Shown here piece by piece: positions 6,613 to 12,924 of a DNA stretch of 12,924 bases. Source of the DNA: FW021-bin31 sp964478125 (GTDB lineage: Bacteria; Bacteroidota; Bacteroidia; Chitinophagales; Chitinophagaceae); contig CAYZGR010000077.1 in assembly GCA_964478125.1 (NCBI GenBank), forward strand, positions 1-12,924, given 5' to 3'. The notes under the pieces are model-generated. The model saw only the letters and a program-made list of their open reading frames with translations, was not told the DNA's origin and did no database searches. The number at the start of each line of letters is the position of its first letter. The stretch's first letter is position 1. The position numbers and the translations under genes were made by a program.

Positions 6613-8039
6613 TCGCTTAAATTGACGGGAATCTGCATGGCAAGCCCTCCGTCCGATGTTTCTTTGTATTTGGTATTCATGTCAAGAGCTGTTTCCCACA
6701 TTGTTTTCACCACCTGGTCAAGAGAAACTTTCGCGAGATCGGGGTCGCTTTGTAGGGCCAGCTGGCTGGCCGTTATGGCTTTGGCGGCGCCCATGGTGTT
6801 GCGCTCGATGCAGGGAATTTGTACCAGTCCCGCTACGGGGTCGCAAGTGAGTCCGAGGTGGTGTTCCATAGTGATTTCCGCGGCCATCAGTGCCTGGCGT
6901 TGCGTCCCGCCCATACATTCGGTTAATCCGGCTGCCGCCATGGCGGAGGATACCCCAATTTCAGCCTGGCAACCTCCCATGGCGGCAGAAATCGTAGCCC
7001 CTTTTTTGAAAATACAGCCTATCTCGGCGGCTGTGAGTAAAAAAGTAATTATCTCATCTTCCTCAAAGTCATCAATAAAGGTGAGATAGTAATATAAAAC
7101 TGCCGGTATAACCCCGGCCGCTCCATTGGTAGGCGCTGTGACCACCCTTCCGAATGACGCGTTTTCCTCATTAACGGCAAGAGCAAAACAACTGACCCAG
7201 TCCAGAATATAGCCAAAATCTTTACCTCCCGTCCTGATAGCCCGGATCCAGCCGTCATGATCGTCATAGTCCCCGCCTTTCAATAATTTTTTATTTAGAG
7301 CGGCGGCACGGCGGTTCACATGCAGTCCCCCGGGGAGGATGCCTCCGGAATGACATCCCCTGTAGATACAATCCTGCATGGTCTTGAATATCCGGAGAAC
7401 ACCGGCCCGTGTTTGGGCTTCATTTCTCCAGCAGTTTTCATTCTCCATGACCACTTCGGATATGCTGAGTCCGGTTTTTAAACACCAATGCAACAGGTCT
7501 TTGGCGGTATTTATGGGAAACTGAAGGGAAACAGCCGCTTTGGGATTGCCTTCTTCATTTTTTTCTTTTACTACGAAGCCTCCGCCAACGGAGTAGTAGG
7601 TTCGTGAAAAGGAGATATGATCTTCCAGCAGGGCCTTAAAGATCAATCCGTTGGGATGAAACGGCAGGACCTCTTCTTTGAGAAAAAGAATGTCCTTCTT
7701 AGGGTCGAAAGGGATAGGGAAACGTCCATCAAGCCATAAGATTTTGTCCGATAAAATGCGATTTATTTTTAAAGGGATCGCGTCTACATCAAAGGTTTCA
7801 GGATCTTCATCACAGAGCCCCAGTTGTATGGCTTTATCCGTCCCATGTCCGATACCTGTTTTGGCCAGGGAACCATATAAATAAACTTGAACTTGTTTGA
7901 TCTTTTTATCGCCCCGCCGCTCCCTGAGTTCTTTCAAAAACATTCTTGCAGCCTTCCAGGGCCCCAGTGTGTGGGAGCTGGAGGGTCCCACGCCAATCTT
8001 AAAAATATCAAATACAGAAATGGTTTCCTCCGGTGCCAT
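6606..8039 (-). CDS. sdaA: L-serine ammonia-lyase, single-chain iron-sulfur type
   Basis: Deaminates L-serine to pyruvate and ammonia in the cytoplasm using a [4Fe-4S] cluster rather than PLP. It is 477 residues long, the one-chain form, with the regulatory beta-type domain first and the catalytic alpha domain second. The N-terminal signature is G18-PSSSHT24. The catalytic half has N305-GAAGVIPA and cluster ligands C357 (GGCQAE), C399 (LTCDPV) and C410 (IPCIER). The 42- and 11-residue spacings equal those I recall for characterised enzymes (C343/C385/C396). The last residue, C477, matches the C-terminal cysteine that can occupy the substrate iron site in the Legionella enzyme. The ATG is preceded by A-rich sequence without a Shine-Dalgarno site. 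The gene is divergent from the HU-SPOR gene and overlaps the downstream peptidase-barrel gene by 7 bases. Confidence 0.97.
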   Translation of the reverse strand: MAPEETISVFDIFKIGVGPSSSHTLGPWKAARMFLKELRERRGDKKIKQVQVYLYGSLAKTGIGHGTDKAIQLGLCDEDPETFDVDAIPLKINRILSDKILWLDGRFPIPFDPKKDILFLKEEVLPFHPNGLIFKALLEDHISFSRTYYSVGGGFVVKEKNEEGNPKAAVSLQFPINTAKDLLHWCLKTGLSISEVVMENENCWRNEAQTRAGVLRIFKTMQDCIYRGCHSGGILPGGLHVNRRAAALNKKLLKGGDYDDHDGWIRAIRTGGKDFGYILDWVSCFALAVNEENASFGRVVTAPTNGAAGVIPAVLYYYLTFIDDFEEDEIITFLLTAAEIGCIFKKGATISAAMGGCQAEIGVSSAMAAAGLTECMGGTQRQALMAAEITMEHHLGLTCDPVAGLVQIPCIERNTMGAAKAITASQLALQSDPDLAKVSLDQVVKTMWETALDMNTKYKETSDGGLAMQIPVNLSEC

Positions 8040-8059
8040 AATTTTCTGTTTATAGATTT

Positions 8060-8067
8060 CAAAGTTA
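8060..8067 (-). promoter_or_regulatory. Candidate -7 box for sdaA
   Basis: Read on the minus strand this is TAACTTTG, an exact match to TAnnTTTG, placed 20 bases before the sdaA ATG. I find no TTG at the expected distance upstream, so the promoter would be weak or dependent on an activator. It predicts a leader of only about 15 bases. Confidence 0.4.
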
Positions 8068-8161
8068 AGCTAATAATAACTGAATCGCCGTGTTTTAAAA
8101 AGCATTTTGGTCTTCATAAGCCATATGGGTTGGAATAAGATAATTTTAAAAATCTAAAAAT

Positions 8162-8191
8162 TTGAAAAACAAATACTTATGCTTATTTTTG
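8162..8191 (+). promoter_or_regulatory. Promoter of the HU-SPOR gene (TTG-N19-TATTTTTG)
   Basis: TTG at 8162-8164, a 19-base spacer, then TATTTTTG at 8184-8191. Both elements match the Bacteroidota consensus exactly. The predicted RNA start near 8197 leaves a leader of about 32 bases before the ATG at 8230. Confidence 0.72.
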
Positions 8192-8229
8192 TAGCGTGAG
8201 CATGAAAAACTCATTAAAACAACCGATTC

Positions 8230-9168
8230 ATGACGGAAGGATATTCCCTGACCGACCTTTTGACCATTTATTTATACAAGAATAAATATCTGAGTCTCCC
8301 CAATCTGGGCCGTTTCGAGCTGTCGGAAGCTGTGGATCTTTCTCATCCTGAAGAGAACAGTTTTAGTCGTATTCCCAAAGATGTCCTCTCTTTTTCACCC
8401 AATCCCGCGGAAGAAACGGATACGGAACTTGTAAAGTATATTACAAACCATTCCCGGAAAATGAAATCCCTGGCGGTAGCAGACCTTTTCACCCTTACGG
8501 ATCAGGCGCGTGAGGTATTGAATGTTTACCAACCCGTATCATTTGATGGTATTGGTACATTAAATAAAAACCCGAAGGGAGAAATTGAGTTTACTCCCGG
8601 GGTGTACCGGTCGGAATTGTTAAAGCATTTTGATGACGGGCCCTTTCTTCCTGATTATTCTGAAACGCCATCCGCTCTTTCCTCCGTAGAGGCCGGCGCC
8701 AAAATGAAGGGACAACGATCTGCAGGACAACAATCATCCCGTTCGATTGGCGGCGTATTCATTATTGTGATCTGCCTGATCATCGCAGCGGCCCTTATTT
8801 ATTTTATGGTAGCACACAGGGATACCATAAAAGAAGAAGTGCAGAATGTTACAAAAGAGCCTGCCCCTGCTTCGGCCTCTCTCCAGGATAGTATAAAAGC
8901 TTCTGAACCGTTGCCTCCCGAACGGCCCCATACGGGGATCATTCATTATGAAGTGATTTTTGAGCATGCGACGACCGAACGTGCTTTCCACAGGTATAGA
9001 CAACTGACCGGATGGGGGCATAAAGTGATCATGCGAACAAAAGACTCGGTCCATTATACCCTCTCTATTCCGGCTACTACTCCTGCAAAAGATACTACGA
9101 AGATGAAGGATTCTATCCGTATTTTATATGGACATCCCACTACCATCCGTTATCCTACCGGGGAATAG
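8230..9168 (+). CDS. CCDC81-type HU-domain membrane protein with SPOR-like C-terminus
   Basis: 312 residues. Residues 1-68 (LTDLLTIYLYKNKYLSLPNLGRFEL) and about 69-135 (VADLFTLTDQAREVL then VSFDGIGTL) read as two HU/IHF-like domains of the CCDC81 type; LPNLGRFEL and FDGIGTL are the tell-tale beta-hairpin motifs. A linker rich in S, Q and K (145-172) leads to one membrane helix at about 173-195. A P/A/S/E-rich stretch follows, then residues about 236-308 (IIHYEVIFEHATTERAFHRY...) fit a degenerate SPOR domain, which in other proteins binds denuded peptidoglycan at division sites. The predicted topology is HU part in the cytoplasm and SPOR part in the periplasm. Family knowledge supports the domain calls; the function (linking nucleoid or a cytoplasmic partner to the cell wall) is inference. 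It has its own strong promoter. Confidence 0.82.
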   Translation: MTEGYSLTDLLTIYLYKNKYLSLPNLGRFELSEAVDLSHPEENSFSRIPKDVLSFSPNPAEETDTELVKYITNHSRKMKSLAVADLFTLTDQAREVLNVYQPVSFDGIGTLNKNPKGEIEFTPGVYRSELLKHFDDGPFLPDYSETPSALSSVEAGAKMKGQRSAGQQSSRSIGGVFIIVICLIIAAALIYFMVAHRDTIKEEVQNVTKEPAPASASLQDSIKASEPLPPERPHTGIIHYEVIFEHATTERAFHRYRQLTGWGHKVIMRTKDSVHYTLSIPATTPAKDTTKMKDSIRILYGHPTTIRYPTGE

Positions 9169-9186
9169 AAATTTTTTCGGCAATAT

Positions 9187-9217
9187 TTGTGTATTTTATA
9201 AAATATTCCGACCTTTG
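9187..9217 (+). promoter_or_regulatory. Promoter of the rpmB-rpmG-DUF4295 cluster
   Basis: TTG at 9187-9189, a 20-base spacer, then GACCTTTG at 9210-9217. Only the first base departs from TAnnTTTG, and the CCTTTGC form is common in this phylum. The predicted RNA start is near 9222, giving a leader of about 50 A/T-rich bases before rpmB. Confidence 0.62.
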
Positions 9218-9272
9218 CACCTCGTATTTTCGAGCTATTACGGAAAATTACTCGTTTTTAAAAAATAAGATC

Positions 9273-9509
9273 ATGGCAAGAGTATGTCAGGTAACAGGGA
9301 AAAGGCCCGTCACAGGAAATAACGTGTCTTTCTCTAATATCAAAAACAAGCGGCGCTTTCTTCCTAATTTGAAAAAGAAACGCTTTTATCTGGCGGAGGA
9401 AGATCGCTGGATTACCTTGAAACTTTCTACCAATGCCATTCGCACCATCAACAAAAAGGGATTGTATACGGTCGTAAAAGAGTTGCGTGAACAAGGTCAG
9501 AAAATATAA
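9273..9509 (+). CDS. rpmB: 50S ribosomal protein L28 (bL28)
   Basis: A 78-residue basic protein of the large ribosomal subunit. It has the L28 opening MARVCQVTGKRPVTGN (residues 1-16), where the GKRP/TGN block and a following VSFSNIKNKRRF stretch are diagnostic, and an RWITLKLSTNAIRTINKKG core at about 45-63. The open frame extends 84 bases further upstream, to an ATG at 9189, but that stretch holds the promoter and unrelated sequence, so the start at 9273 (ATC ATG GCA AGA) is preferred. No Shine-Dalgarno site is seen. It is the first gene of a three-gene ribosomal cluster, with rpmG 35 bases downstream. Confidence 0.97.
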   Translation: MARVCQVTGKRPVTGNNVSFSNIKNKRRFLPNLKKKRFYLAEEDRWITLKLSTNAIRTINKKGLYTVVKELREQGQKI

Positions 9510-9544
9510 GCGGTACATTTTAGTACATTAAAAATATTTGAATC

Positions 9545-9727
9545 ATGGCAAAGAAAGGAAACAGAGTACAGGTAATTTTGGAATGTACCGAACATAAAGA
9601 ATCGGGTAGGCCGGGTACTTCCCGCTACATTACTACTAAGAATAAGAAAAACAGCCCGGAACGTATCGAATTGAAAAAGTATAATCCTATACTTAAGCGC
9701 GTTACCGTTCATAAAGAAATAAAATAG
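9545..9727 (+). CDS. rpmG: 50S ribosomal protein L33 (bL33), zinc-free form
   Basis: A 60-residue large-subunit protein. It opens MAKKGNRVQVILECTEHK and continues with the family's TSRYITTKNKKNSPERIELKKYNP region (25-48). Only one cysteine (C14) is present, where zinc-ribbon L33 proteins carry two CxxC pairs, so this is the C-minus type that needs no zinc. A zinc-binding paralogue elsewhere in the genome is possible but not visible here. It sits 35 bases after rpmB and 27 bases before the DUF4295 gene, in one transcription unit. Confidence 0.97.
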   Translation: MAKKGNRVQVILECTEHKESGRPGTSRYITTKNKKNSPERIELKKYNPILKRVTVHKEIK

Positions 9728-9754
9728 TTCTTTAATTTTAAAAGTACTTAAGTC

Positions 9755-9928
9755 ATGGCAAAAAAAGCAAAAACGGCTATTAAAGGTAAGGATGCTAAAA
9801 TTGATGCGAACGCCAAAAATTTTACAAAAGTCATCCGAACGATAAGATCCCCCAAAACAGGAGCTTATTCCTTCAAAGAAAGTATTGTTCATAAGGAAAA
9901 CGTGAAAGAATTCTTGAGCGGTAAGTAA
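9755..9928 (+). CDS. DUF4295 small basic protein (probable ribosomal protein bL38)
   Basis: A 57-residue, very basic protein. Its C-terminal half, KVIRTIRSPKTGAYSFKE (residues 25-42) then SIVHKENVKEFLSGK, matches the Bacteroidota-restricted DUF4295 family that follows rpmB and rpmG in this phylum. From memory, the Flavobacterium johnsoniae ribosome structure revealed a new large-subunit protein named bL38, and I believe this family is that protein; the equation is from recall, not from the sequence. The N-terminus (MAKKAKTAIKGKDAK) is lysine-rich, as in unstructured ribosomal tails. The ATG is in a TCATGGC context like those of rpmB and rpmG. A hairpin terminator follows 36 bases after the stop. 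Confidence 0.88.
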   Translation: MAKKAKTAIKGKDAKIDANAKNFTKVIRTIRSPKTGAYSFKESIVHKENVKEFLSGK

Positions 9929-9964
9929 AGATACCTTTTCTTTTTTATAGCCATTCCTTATTAG

Positions 9965-9995
9965 AAGCTGTCTCGTATTTTCGGGGTGGCTTTTT
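9965..9995 (+). terminator. Rho-independent terminator after the ribosomal cluster
   Basis: An 11-pair stem (9965-9975 with 9982-9992, four of the pairs G-U) closes a 6-base loop TATTTT and is followed by T residues to 9995. Because several pairs are G-U wobbles, it may let some polymerase through to ftsY, for which no separate promoter is evident. Confidence 0.75.
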
Positions 9996-10058
9996 GTGTT
10001 TATTCGAGGGTTGAAGAAGGATTAAGAGGAGAGGGCTGAAAATCCCAATTGAATTATC

Positions 10059-11024
10059 ATGAGCCTATTTAAAAAATTATTTTCCAAATCGGAAAAGGAG
10101 CATTTGGATAAAGGTCTTGAGAAGACAAAAGAAAGCTTTCTGAAGAAGGTAAGCCGTGCAGTGGTGGGTAAATCCCGCGTAGATGATGAGGTGCTGGACG
10201 ATCTTGAGGAGGCGCTTATATCGGCAGATGTAGGAGTAAAGACTACTGTTGAGATTATTGAGCGCCTGGAAAAAAGAGTGGAGCGCGACCGGTATATGAA
10301 TACAGACGAACTGGAGCATATTCTTCAGGAAGAGATGGCCGGTTTATTAGTCGGTCCTGAGACAAAAGCCGATATTTCGGGTTTTGATTTTTCAGATGGA
10401 CGGAAACCTTATGTTATTCTCGTAGTGGGTGTGAACGGCGTGGGGAAAACAACCACTATTGGTAAGTTGGCCTATCGGTTTAAAAAGGCCGGTAAGTCGG
10501 TGATACTTGGTGCGGCAGACACCTTCCGTGCAGCGGCCGTGGATCAGCTGACCATTTGGAGCGAACGGACCGGGGTGCCCATTGTGAAGCACCGGATGGG
10601 ATCCGATCCTGGGGCTGTTGCCTTTGATGCGGTACAAAGCGGGCTGGCTAAAAACGCCGATATTGTTCTCATTGACACGGCAGGACGCCTTCACAATAAA
10701 ATCCACCTGATGGATGAGTTGAGCAAGATACGCAGGGTAGTCGGGAAGGTGATCCCGGATGCCCCACATGAAGTGCTGCTTGTATTGGATGGATCTACGG
10801 GGCAAAATGCACTGGAACAGGCCAGGCAATTTATTGCCGCTACCGAGGTTACCGCTCTTGCTATAACCAAGCTTGACGGAACTGCCAAGGGTGGAGTAGT
10901 TCTTGCAATCGCCAACCAATTTAAGATCCCGGTAAAATATATTGGCATAGGAGAGCAAATGGAAGATCTGCAGCCTTTTAATGCAGCAGAATTTGTAGAT
11001 TCGCTGTTCTCGCTGAAAGAATAA
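10059..11024 (+). CDS. ftsY: Signal recognition particle receptor FtsY
   Basis: The SRP-receptor GTPase that docks ribosome-nascent-chain/SRP complexes at the inner membrane and hands them to SecYEG. 321 residues, with a short basic N-terminus (MSLFKKLFSK) likely to bind membrane, an N domain (about 20-95) and a G domain. GTPase motifs: P-loop G124-VNGVGKT131, DTFRAAA 154-160, DTAGR 206-210, TKLD 270-273 (guanine specificity) and GIGE 296-299. The long acidic A domain of E. coli FtsY is absent, as in many bacteria. Upstream AGGAG is about 30 bases from the ATG, too far to serve as a ribosome-binding site. It follows the L28/L33/DUF4295 cluster after a terminator. The phylum-typical order usually continues with rimO, but here a JmjC gene follows instead. 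Confidence 0.98.
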   Translation: MSLFKKLFSKSEKEHLDKGLEKTKESFLKKVSRAVVGKSRVDDEVLDDLEEALISADVGVKTTVEIIERLEKRVERDRYMNTDELEHILQEEMAGLLVGPETKADISGFDFSDGRKPYVILVVGVNGVGKTTTIGKLAYRFKKAGKSVILGAADTFRAAAVDQLTIWSERTGVPIVKHRMGSDPGAVAFDAVQSGLAKNADIVLIDTAGRLHNKIHLMDELSKIRRVVGKVIPDAPHEVLLVLDGSTGQNALEQARQFIAATEVTALAITKLDGTAKGGVVLAIANQFKIPVKYIGIGEQMEDLQPFNAAEFVDSLFSLKE

Positions 11025-11054
11025 GGAAGGCTGATCCAAACGGCTGGTTATTCG

Positions 11055-11095
11055 AAATAAGGATCGGTGTTGGGAAGACCGATCCTTATTTTTTT
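11055..11095 (+). terminator. Strong rho-independent terminator after ftsY
   Basis: A perfect 14-pair inverted repeat (11055-11068 with 11078-11091) encloses a 9-base loop and runs into seven T residues (11089-11095). The A-run on the left arm means it could also act on minus-strand transcripts. It lies 30 bases after the ftsY stop. Confidence 0.93.
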
Positions 11096-11126
11096 CATTA
11101 ACGATAACGAAATAAGCAGAATGCAC

Positions 11127-11134
11127 TATATTTG
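11127..11134 (+). promoter_or_regulatory. Candidate -7 box for the JmjC gene
   Basis: TATATTTG is an exact TAnnTTTG match just after the ftsY terminator, in the only place a promoter for the next gene could be. No TTG is found 19-21 bases upstream. The predicted leader is about 95 bases, in which I see no clear structure. Confidence 0.4.
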
Positions 11135-11233
11135 GTGCGCTTTTTTTAATGCGGAGGAAAGGATAGGACATCATTTAAAACCATTCTGTCAACGTAGCGG
11201 TCCGGTGGATCGGATTGCGAATAAATATCGTAA

Positions 11234-12109
11234 ATGAAAATAACACCAATTGACCGGGTTGAGCAAATCAGTCCGGATGATTTCCGGGAACATTATCTTA
11301 AACCCCGGAAACCCGTAGTTATTACACATCTGTCCCATGAATGGCCGGCTTATACCCAATGGACGTGGGACTATTTCATTTCACTGGTTGGACAGGAGAA
11401 GGTGGGTTTGTATAACAATTCCCGGGCCGATGCCCATACGCCGGTAAACGGCTATGATGAGGAAATGCTTTTTGGGGAGTATTTGAAAATGGTAAAAAAG
11501 GGACCGGTGGCATTGCGAATTTTTCTTTTCAATATATTTAAATATGCACCCCAACTGGTCAGGGATTTTAACTGGCCTGATCATTTGGTCGGGAGTTTCC
11601 TAAAGAAGTATCCCATGTTGTTTGTGGGGGGCGCCGGTTCGGTGGCGCACATGCATTACGATATTGATCTTTCTCATATTTTCCATACCCAGTTTGTGGG
11701 GCGTAAAAGGGTATTGCTTTTGGAAAATAACCAATCCGCTTTAATTTACAGAATGCCTTTAACGGTAGAAAGCGCAGCCAATTTTGTTCACTGGGAAAAC
11801 GGACTGGACGAAAAGAATTTTCCCGCCTTAAAATATGCCAGCGCATATACCTCCGTTTTAGAACATGGCGATACGCTATTCATGCCTGCCGGTTATTGGC
11901 ATCACATGCAATATATGGATAGCGGATTTTCAATGAGCTTGCGTGCATTAGATGAGCGGTTAAAGGGTAAGTTAAACGGACTATACCATATCGGCCCCAT
12001 GCGAATGATGAACAATTTGCTTATTGCCATAAAGCCGGAGTGGTGGTATCATTATAAACGTAAAGCAGCCCACAGAAACGCCAAAAAGACGCTCAGGCGT
12101 CAGCATTGA
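11234..12109 (+). CDS. JmjC / cupin-like putative Fe(II)/2-oxoglutarate oxygenase
   Basis: 291 residues. The fold resembles the FIH-type JmjC/cupin-like family, which hydroxylates protein or small-molecule substrates using Fe(II), oxygen and 2-oxoglutarate. Candidate iron ligands are H141-Y-D143 (HxD, in AHMHYDID) and H223 in AGYWHHMQY. K158 in GRKRVLLL aligns with the 2-oxoglutarate lysine of FIH (KGYKR), two residues further along. The N-terminal PRKPVVITHLSHEWPA (24-39) is the usual start of this family. There is no signal peptide, so it is cytoplasmic. The end (272-291) is a basic tail. All catalytic residues are present, so an active enzyme is likely, but the substrate is unknown. It follows the ftsY terminator and precedes bshC by 198 bases on the same strand. 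Confidence 0.87.
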   Translation: MKITPIDRVEQISPDDFREHYLKPRKPVVITHLSHEWPAYTQWTWDYFISLVGQEKVGLYNNSRADAHTPVNGYDEEMLFGEYLKMVKKGPVALRIFLFNIFKYAPQLVRDFNWPDHLVGSFLKKYPMLFVGGAGSVAHMHYDIDLSHIFHTQFVGRKRVLLLENNQSALIYRMPLTVESAANFVHWENGLDEKNFPALKYASAYTSVLEHGDTLFMPAGYWHHMQYMDSGFSMSLRALDERLKGKLNGLYHIGPMRMMNNLLIAIKPEWWYHYKRKAAHRNAKKTLRRQH

Positions 12110-12201
12110 GGTAATAGAATAAGCGTCCATAATCCTGTTTGTATCTCCATGTACTTTTTTGAGTTGTTTCGGTAAGCGGCGTATTTCCCTGCAAATCATT
12201 T

Positions 12202-12217
12202 TACCTTTGTAAATTTG
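12202..12217 (+). promoter_or_regulatory. Two abutting -7 boxes upstream of bshC
   Basis: TACCTTTG (12202-12209) and TAAATTTG (12210-12217) both match TAnnTTTG exactly and touch end to end. No good TTG stands 19-21 bases before either. Predicted RNA starts near 12214 and 12222 give leaders of 85-95 bases. Confidence 0.5.
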
Positions 12218-12307
12218 GCGAAATGCCATCAAGTAATACAACAGGTGAAAAGTATGCATTACCTGTCTTATTGAGAGGACGCGCATTAAAAATGAAAATT
12301 TAATGGA

Positions 12308-12924
12308 ATGGACTGTAAAACAGATTGGATTGATTATGCGGATACCGGTTACTTTTCTTCTCTTATTATAGATTTTTTAGAAGAGAACCCTAAATTGAAG
12401 CCGTTTTATCGCTATTCACCCTCCCAACCGGATTTTAAAGAGATTATTGAAAACAGGAAGAAATTTTCCACTAACCGGGAATTATTGGTAGAGGAGTTGC
12501 ATAAAGCCTATAAGGACATTGAATCCGAAAAGGCTGTAGAGCGAAATATCCGGCTGCTAGCCGACAAAAATACATTCACAATCTGCACGGCCCACCAGCC
12601 CAACCTGTTTACCGGCTATCTTTATTTCATTTACAAAATATTGCATGCCATTAAGCTGGCAGAATATCTAAGGGAAAAATATCCTTCATATCATTTTGTT
12701 CCGGTGTATTACATGGGAAGCGAAGATAATGATCTGGAGGAACTGGGAACAGTGAATCTATATGGAAAGACCTATCGCTGGAAGACGGGGCAGTCTGGAG
12801 CCGTTGGCAGGATGCGATCCGATGGTTTGGAACCGCTTATTAAGGATCTGGCTGCCGAATTGGGCAATAATGCGTTCACTCACGAAATTATTCCCCTTAT
12901 AAAAAAAGCTTATCTCGAACATCC
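12308..12924 (+). CDS. bshC: Bacillithiol biosynthesis cysteine-adding enzyme BshC (5' part)
   Basis: The first 205 codons of a gene that runs off the window; the family is usually about 530 residues. BshC attaches cysteine to glucosaminyl-malate in the last step of bacillithiol synthesis, a cytoplasmic thiol used by Bacillota and Bacteroidota. Recognition rests on conserved blocks: ICTAHQPNLFTGYLYFIYK (92-110, family form TGHQxNLFTGPLY), HFVPVYYMGSEDNDLEEL (129-146, family VPVYWxxxEDHDFEE) and KTGQSGAVGRM (159-169). TAHQ and EDND are mild departures from the usual TGHQ and EDHD. The start is the ATG at 12308. An in-frame TGA at 12293 excludes earlier starts, and a nearer ATG at 12303 is in another frame that closes within about 25 codons. 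No Shine-Dalgarno site is seen. Confidence 0.93.
   Translation, partial: MDCKTDWIDYADTGYFSSLIIDFLEENPKLKPFYRYSPSQPDFKEIIENRKKFSTNRELLVEELHKAYKDIESEKAVERNIRLLADKNTFTICTAHQPNLFTGYLYFIYKILHAIKLAEYLREKYPSYHFVPVYYMGSEDNDLEELGTVNLYGKTYRWKTGQSGAVGRMRSDGLEPLIKDLAAELGNNAFTHEIIPLIKKAYLEH

Noticed and set aside
6622..7089. A 155-codon open frame on the plus strand opposite sdaA.
   Set aside because: It mirrors a strongly conserved enzyme gene and its translation resembles no family I know; it is an antisense shadow.
9221..9234. CTCG-TATTTT-CGAG hairpin at the presumed 5' end of the rpmB mRNA, sharing the 12-mer CTCGTATTTTCG with the terminator at 9972-9983.
   Set aside because: A 4-pair stem is too weak to call a leader element, and a few shared 12-mers are expected by chance in a window this size.
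9189..9272. N-terminal extension of the L28 reading frame from an upstream ATG.
   Set aside because: The 28 extra residues do not resemble L28, and the stretch overlaps the promoter; homologues start at MARVCQ.
10392..11174. A 260-codon open frame on the minus strand opposite ftsY.
   Set aside because: Antisense shadow of ftsY that crosses the ftsY terminator; no recognisable protein features.
12088..12101. A GACGC-TCAG-GCGTC hairpin at the end of the JmjC gene.
   Set aside because: Only five pairs, inside the coding region, and not followed by T residues, so not a terminator.
12303..12371. An ATG five bases before the bshC start.
   Set aside because: It is in a different frame and closes after about two dozen codons; the BshC motifs are only in the frame beginning at 12308.

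Overview
The window looks like a chromosomal housekeeping segment from a member of the Bacteroidota, most likely a Chitinophagaceae/Sphingobacteriia-type lineage. Several things point there: the order rpmB-rpmG-DUF4295/bL38-ftsY; a Nudix gene divergent from pyrE; a CCDC81-type HU protein with a membrane segment; bacillithiol synthesis (bshC); promoters of the Bacteroidota form TTG-N19/20-TAnnTTTG; and start codons with A-rich upstream sequence rather than Shine-Dalgarno sites. A 100-base run of N at 3034-3133 shows this is a scaffolded draft or metagenome assembly. I see no mobile element, tRNA, rRNA or CRISPR array, and no gene-free stretch longer than about 210 bases apart from the unknown-size gap.

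Layout. Left block (minus strand, 17-1795): a Nudix hydrolase followed by a serine beta-lactamase-fold hydrolase that lacks a signal peptide. Opposite it (plus, 1843-3684): pyrE, a secreted HMA-fold protein with a charged heptad-like tail and a degraded metal-site cysteine pair, the assembly gap, and a GNAT acetyltransferase. Next block (minus, 3676-8039): single-chain Fe-S L-serine ammonia-lyase, overlapped by 7 bases by a 978-residue secreted protein that joins an HExxH zinc-peptidase domain, a beta-propeller-like middle and an outer-membrane barrel-like end. The right half is all plus strand: a two-HU-domain/TM/SPOR-like protein (8230-9168); the ribosomal cluster L28-L33-DUF4295 (9273-9928) closed by a hairpin terminator; ftsY (10059-11024) closed by a very strong terminator; a JmjC/cupin-like putative 2-oxoglutarate oxygenase (11234-12109); and the first 205 codons of bshC, which runs off the right edge.

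Regulation can be read unusually well. Near-perfect Bacteroidota promoters precede pyrE, the HU-SPOR gene and rpmB. The pyrE promoter sits so close to the ATG that the mRNA may be leaderless. Two -7 boxes abut each other ahead of bshC.

No defence island or clear new multi-gene system is present. The points most worth a second look are the peptidase-propeller-barrel protein coupled to serine deaminase, the possible leaderless pyrE transcript, the cysteine-depleted HMA protein with its heptad tail, the HU-TM-SPOR protein, and the FIH-like JmjC protein.
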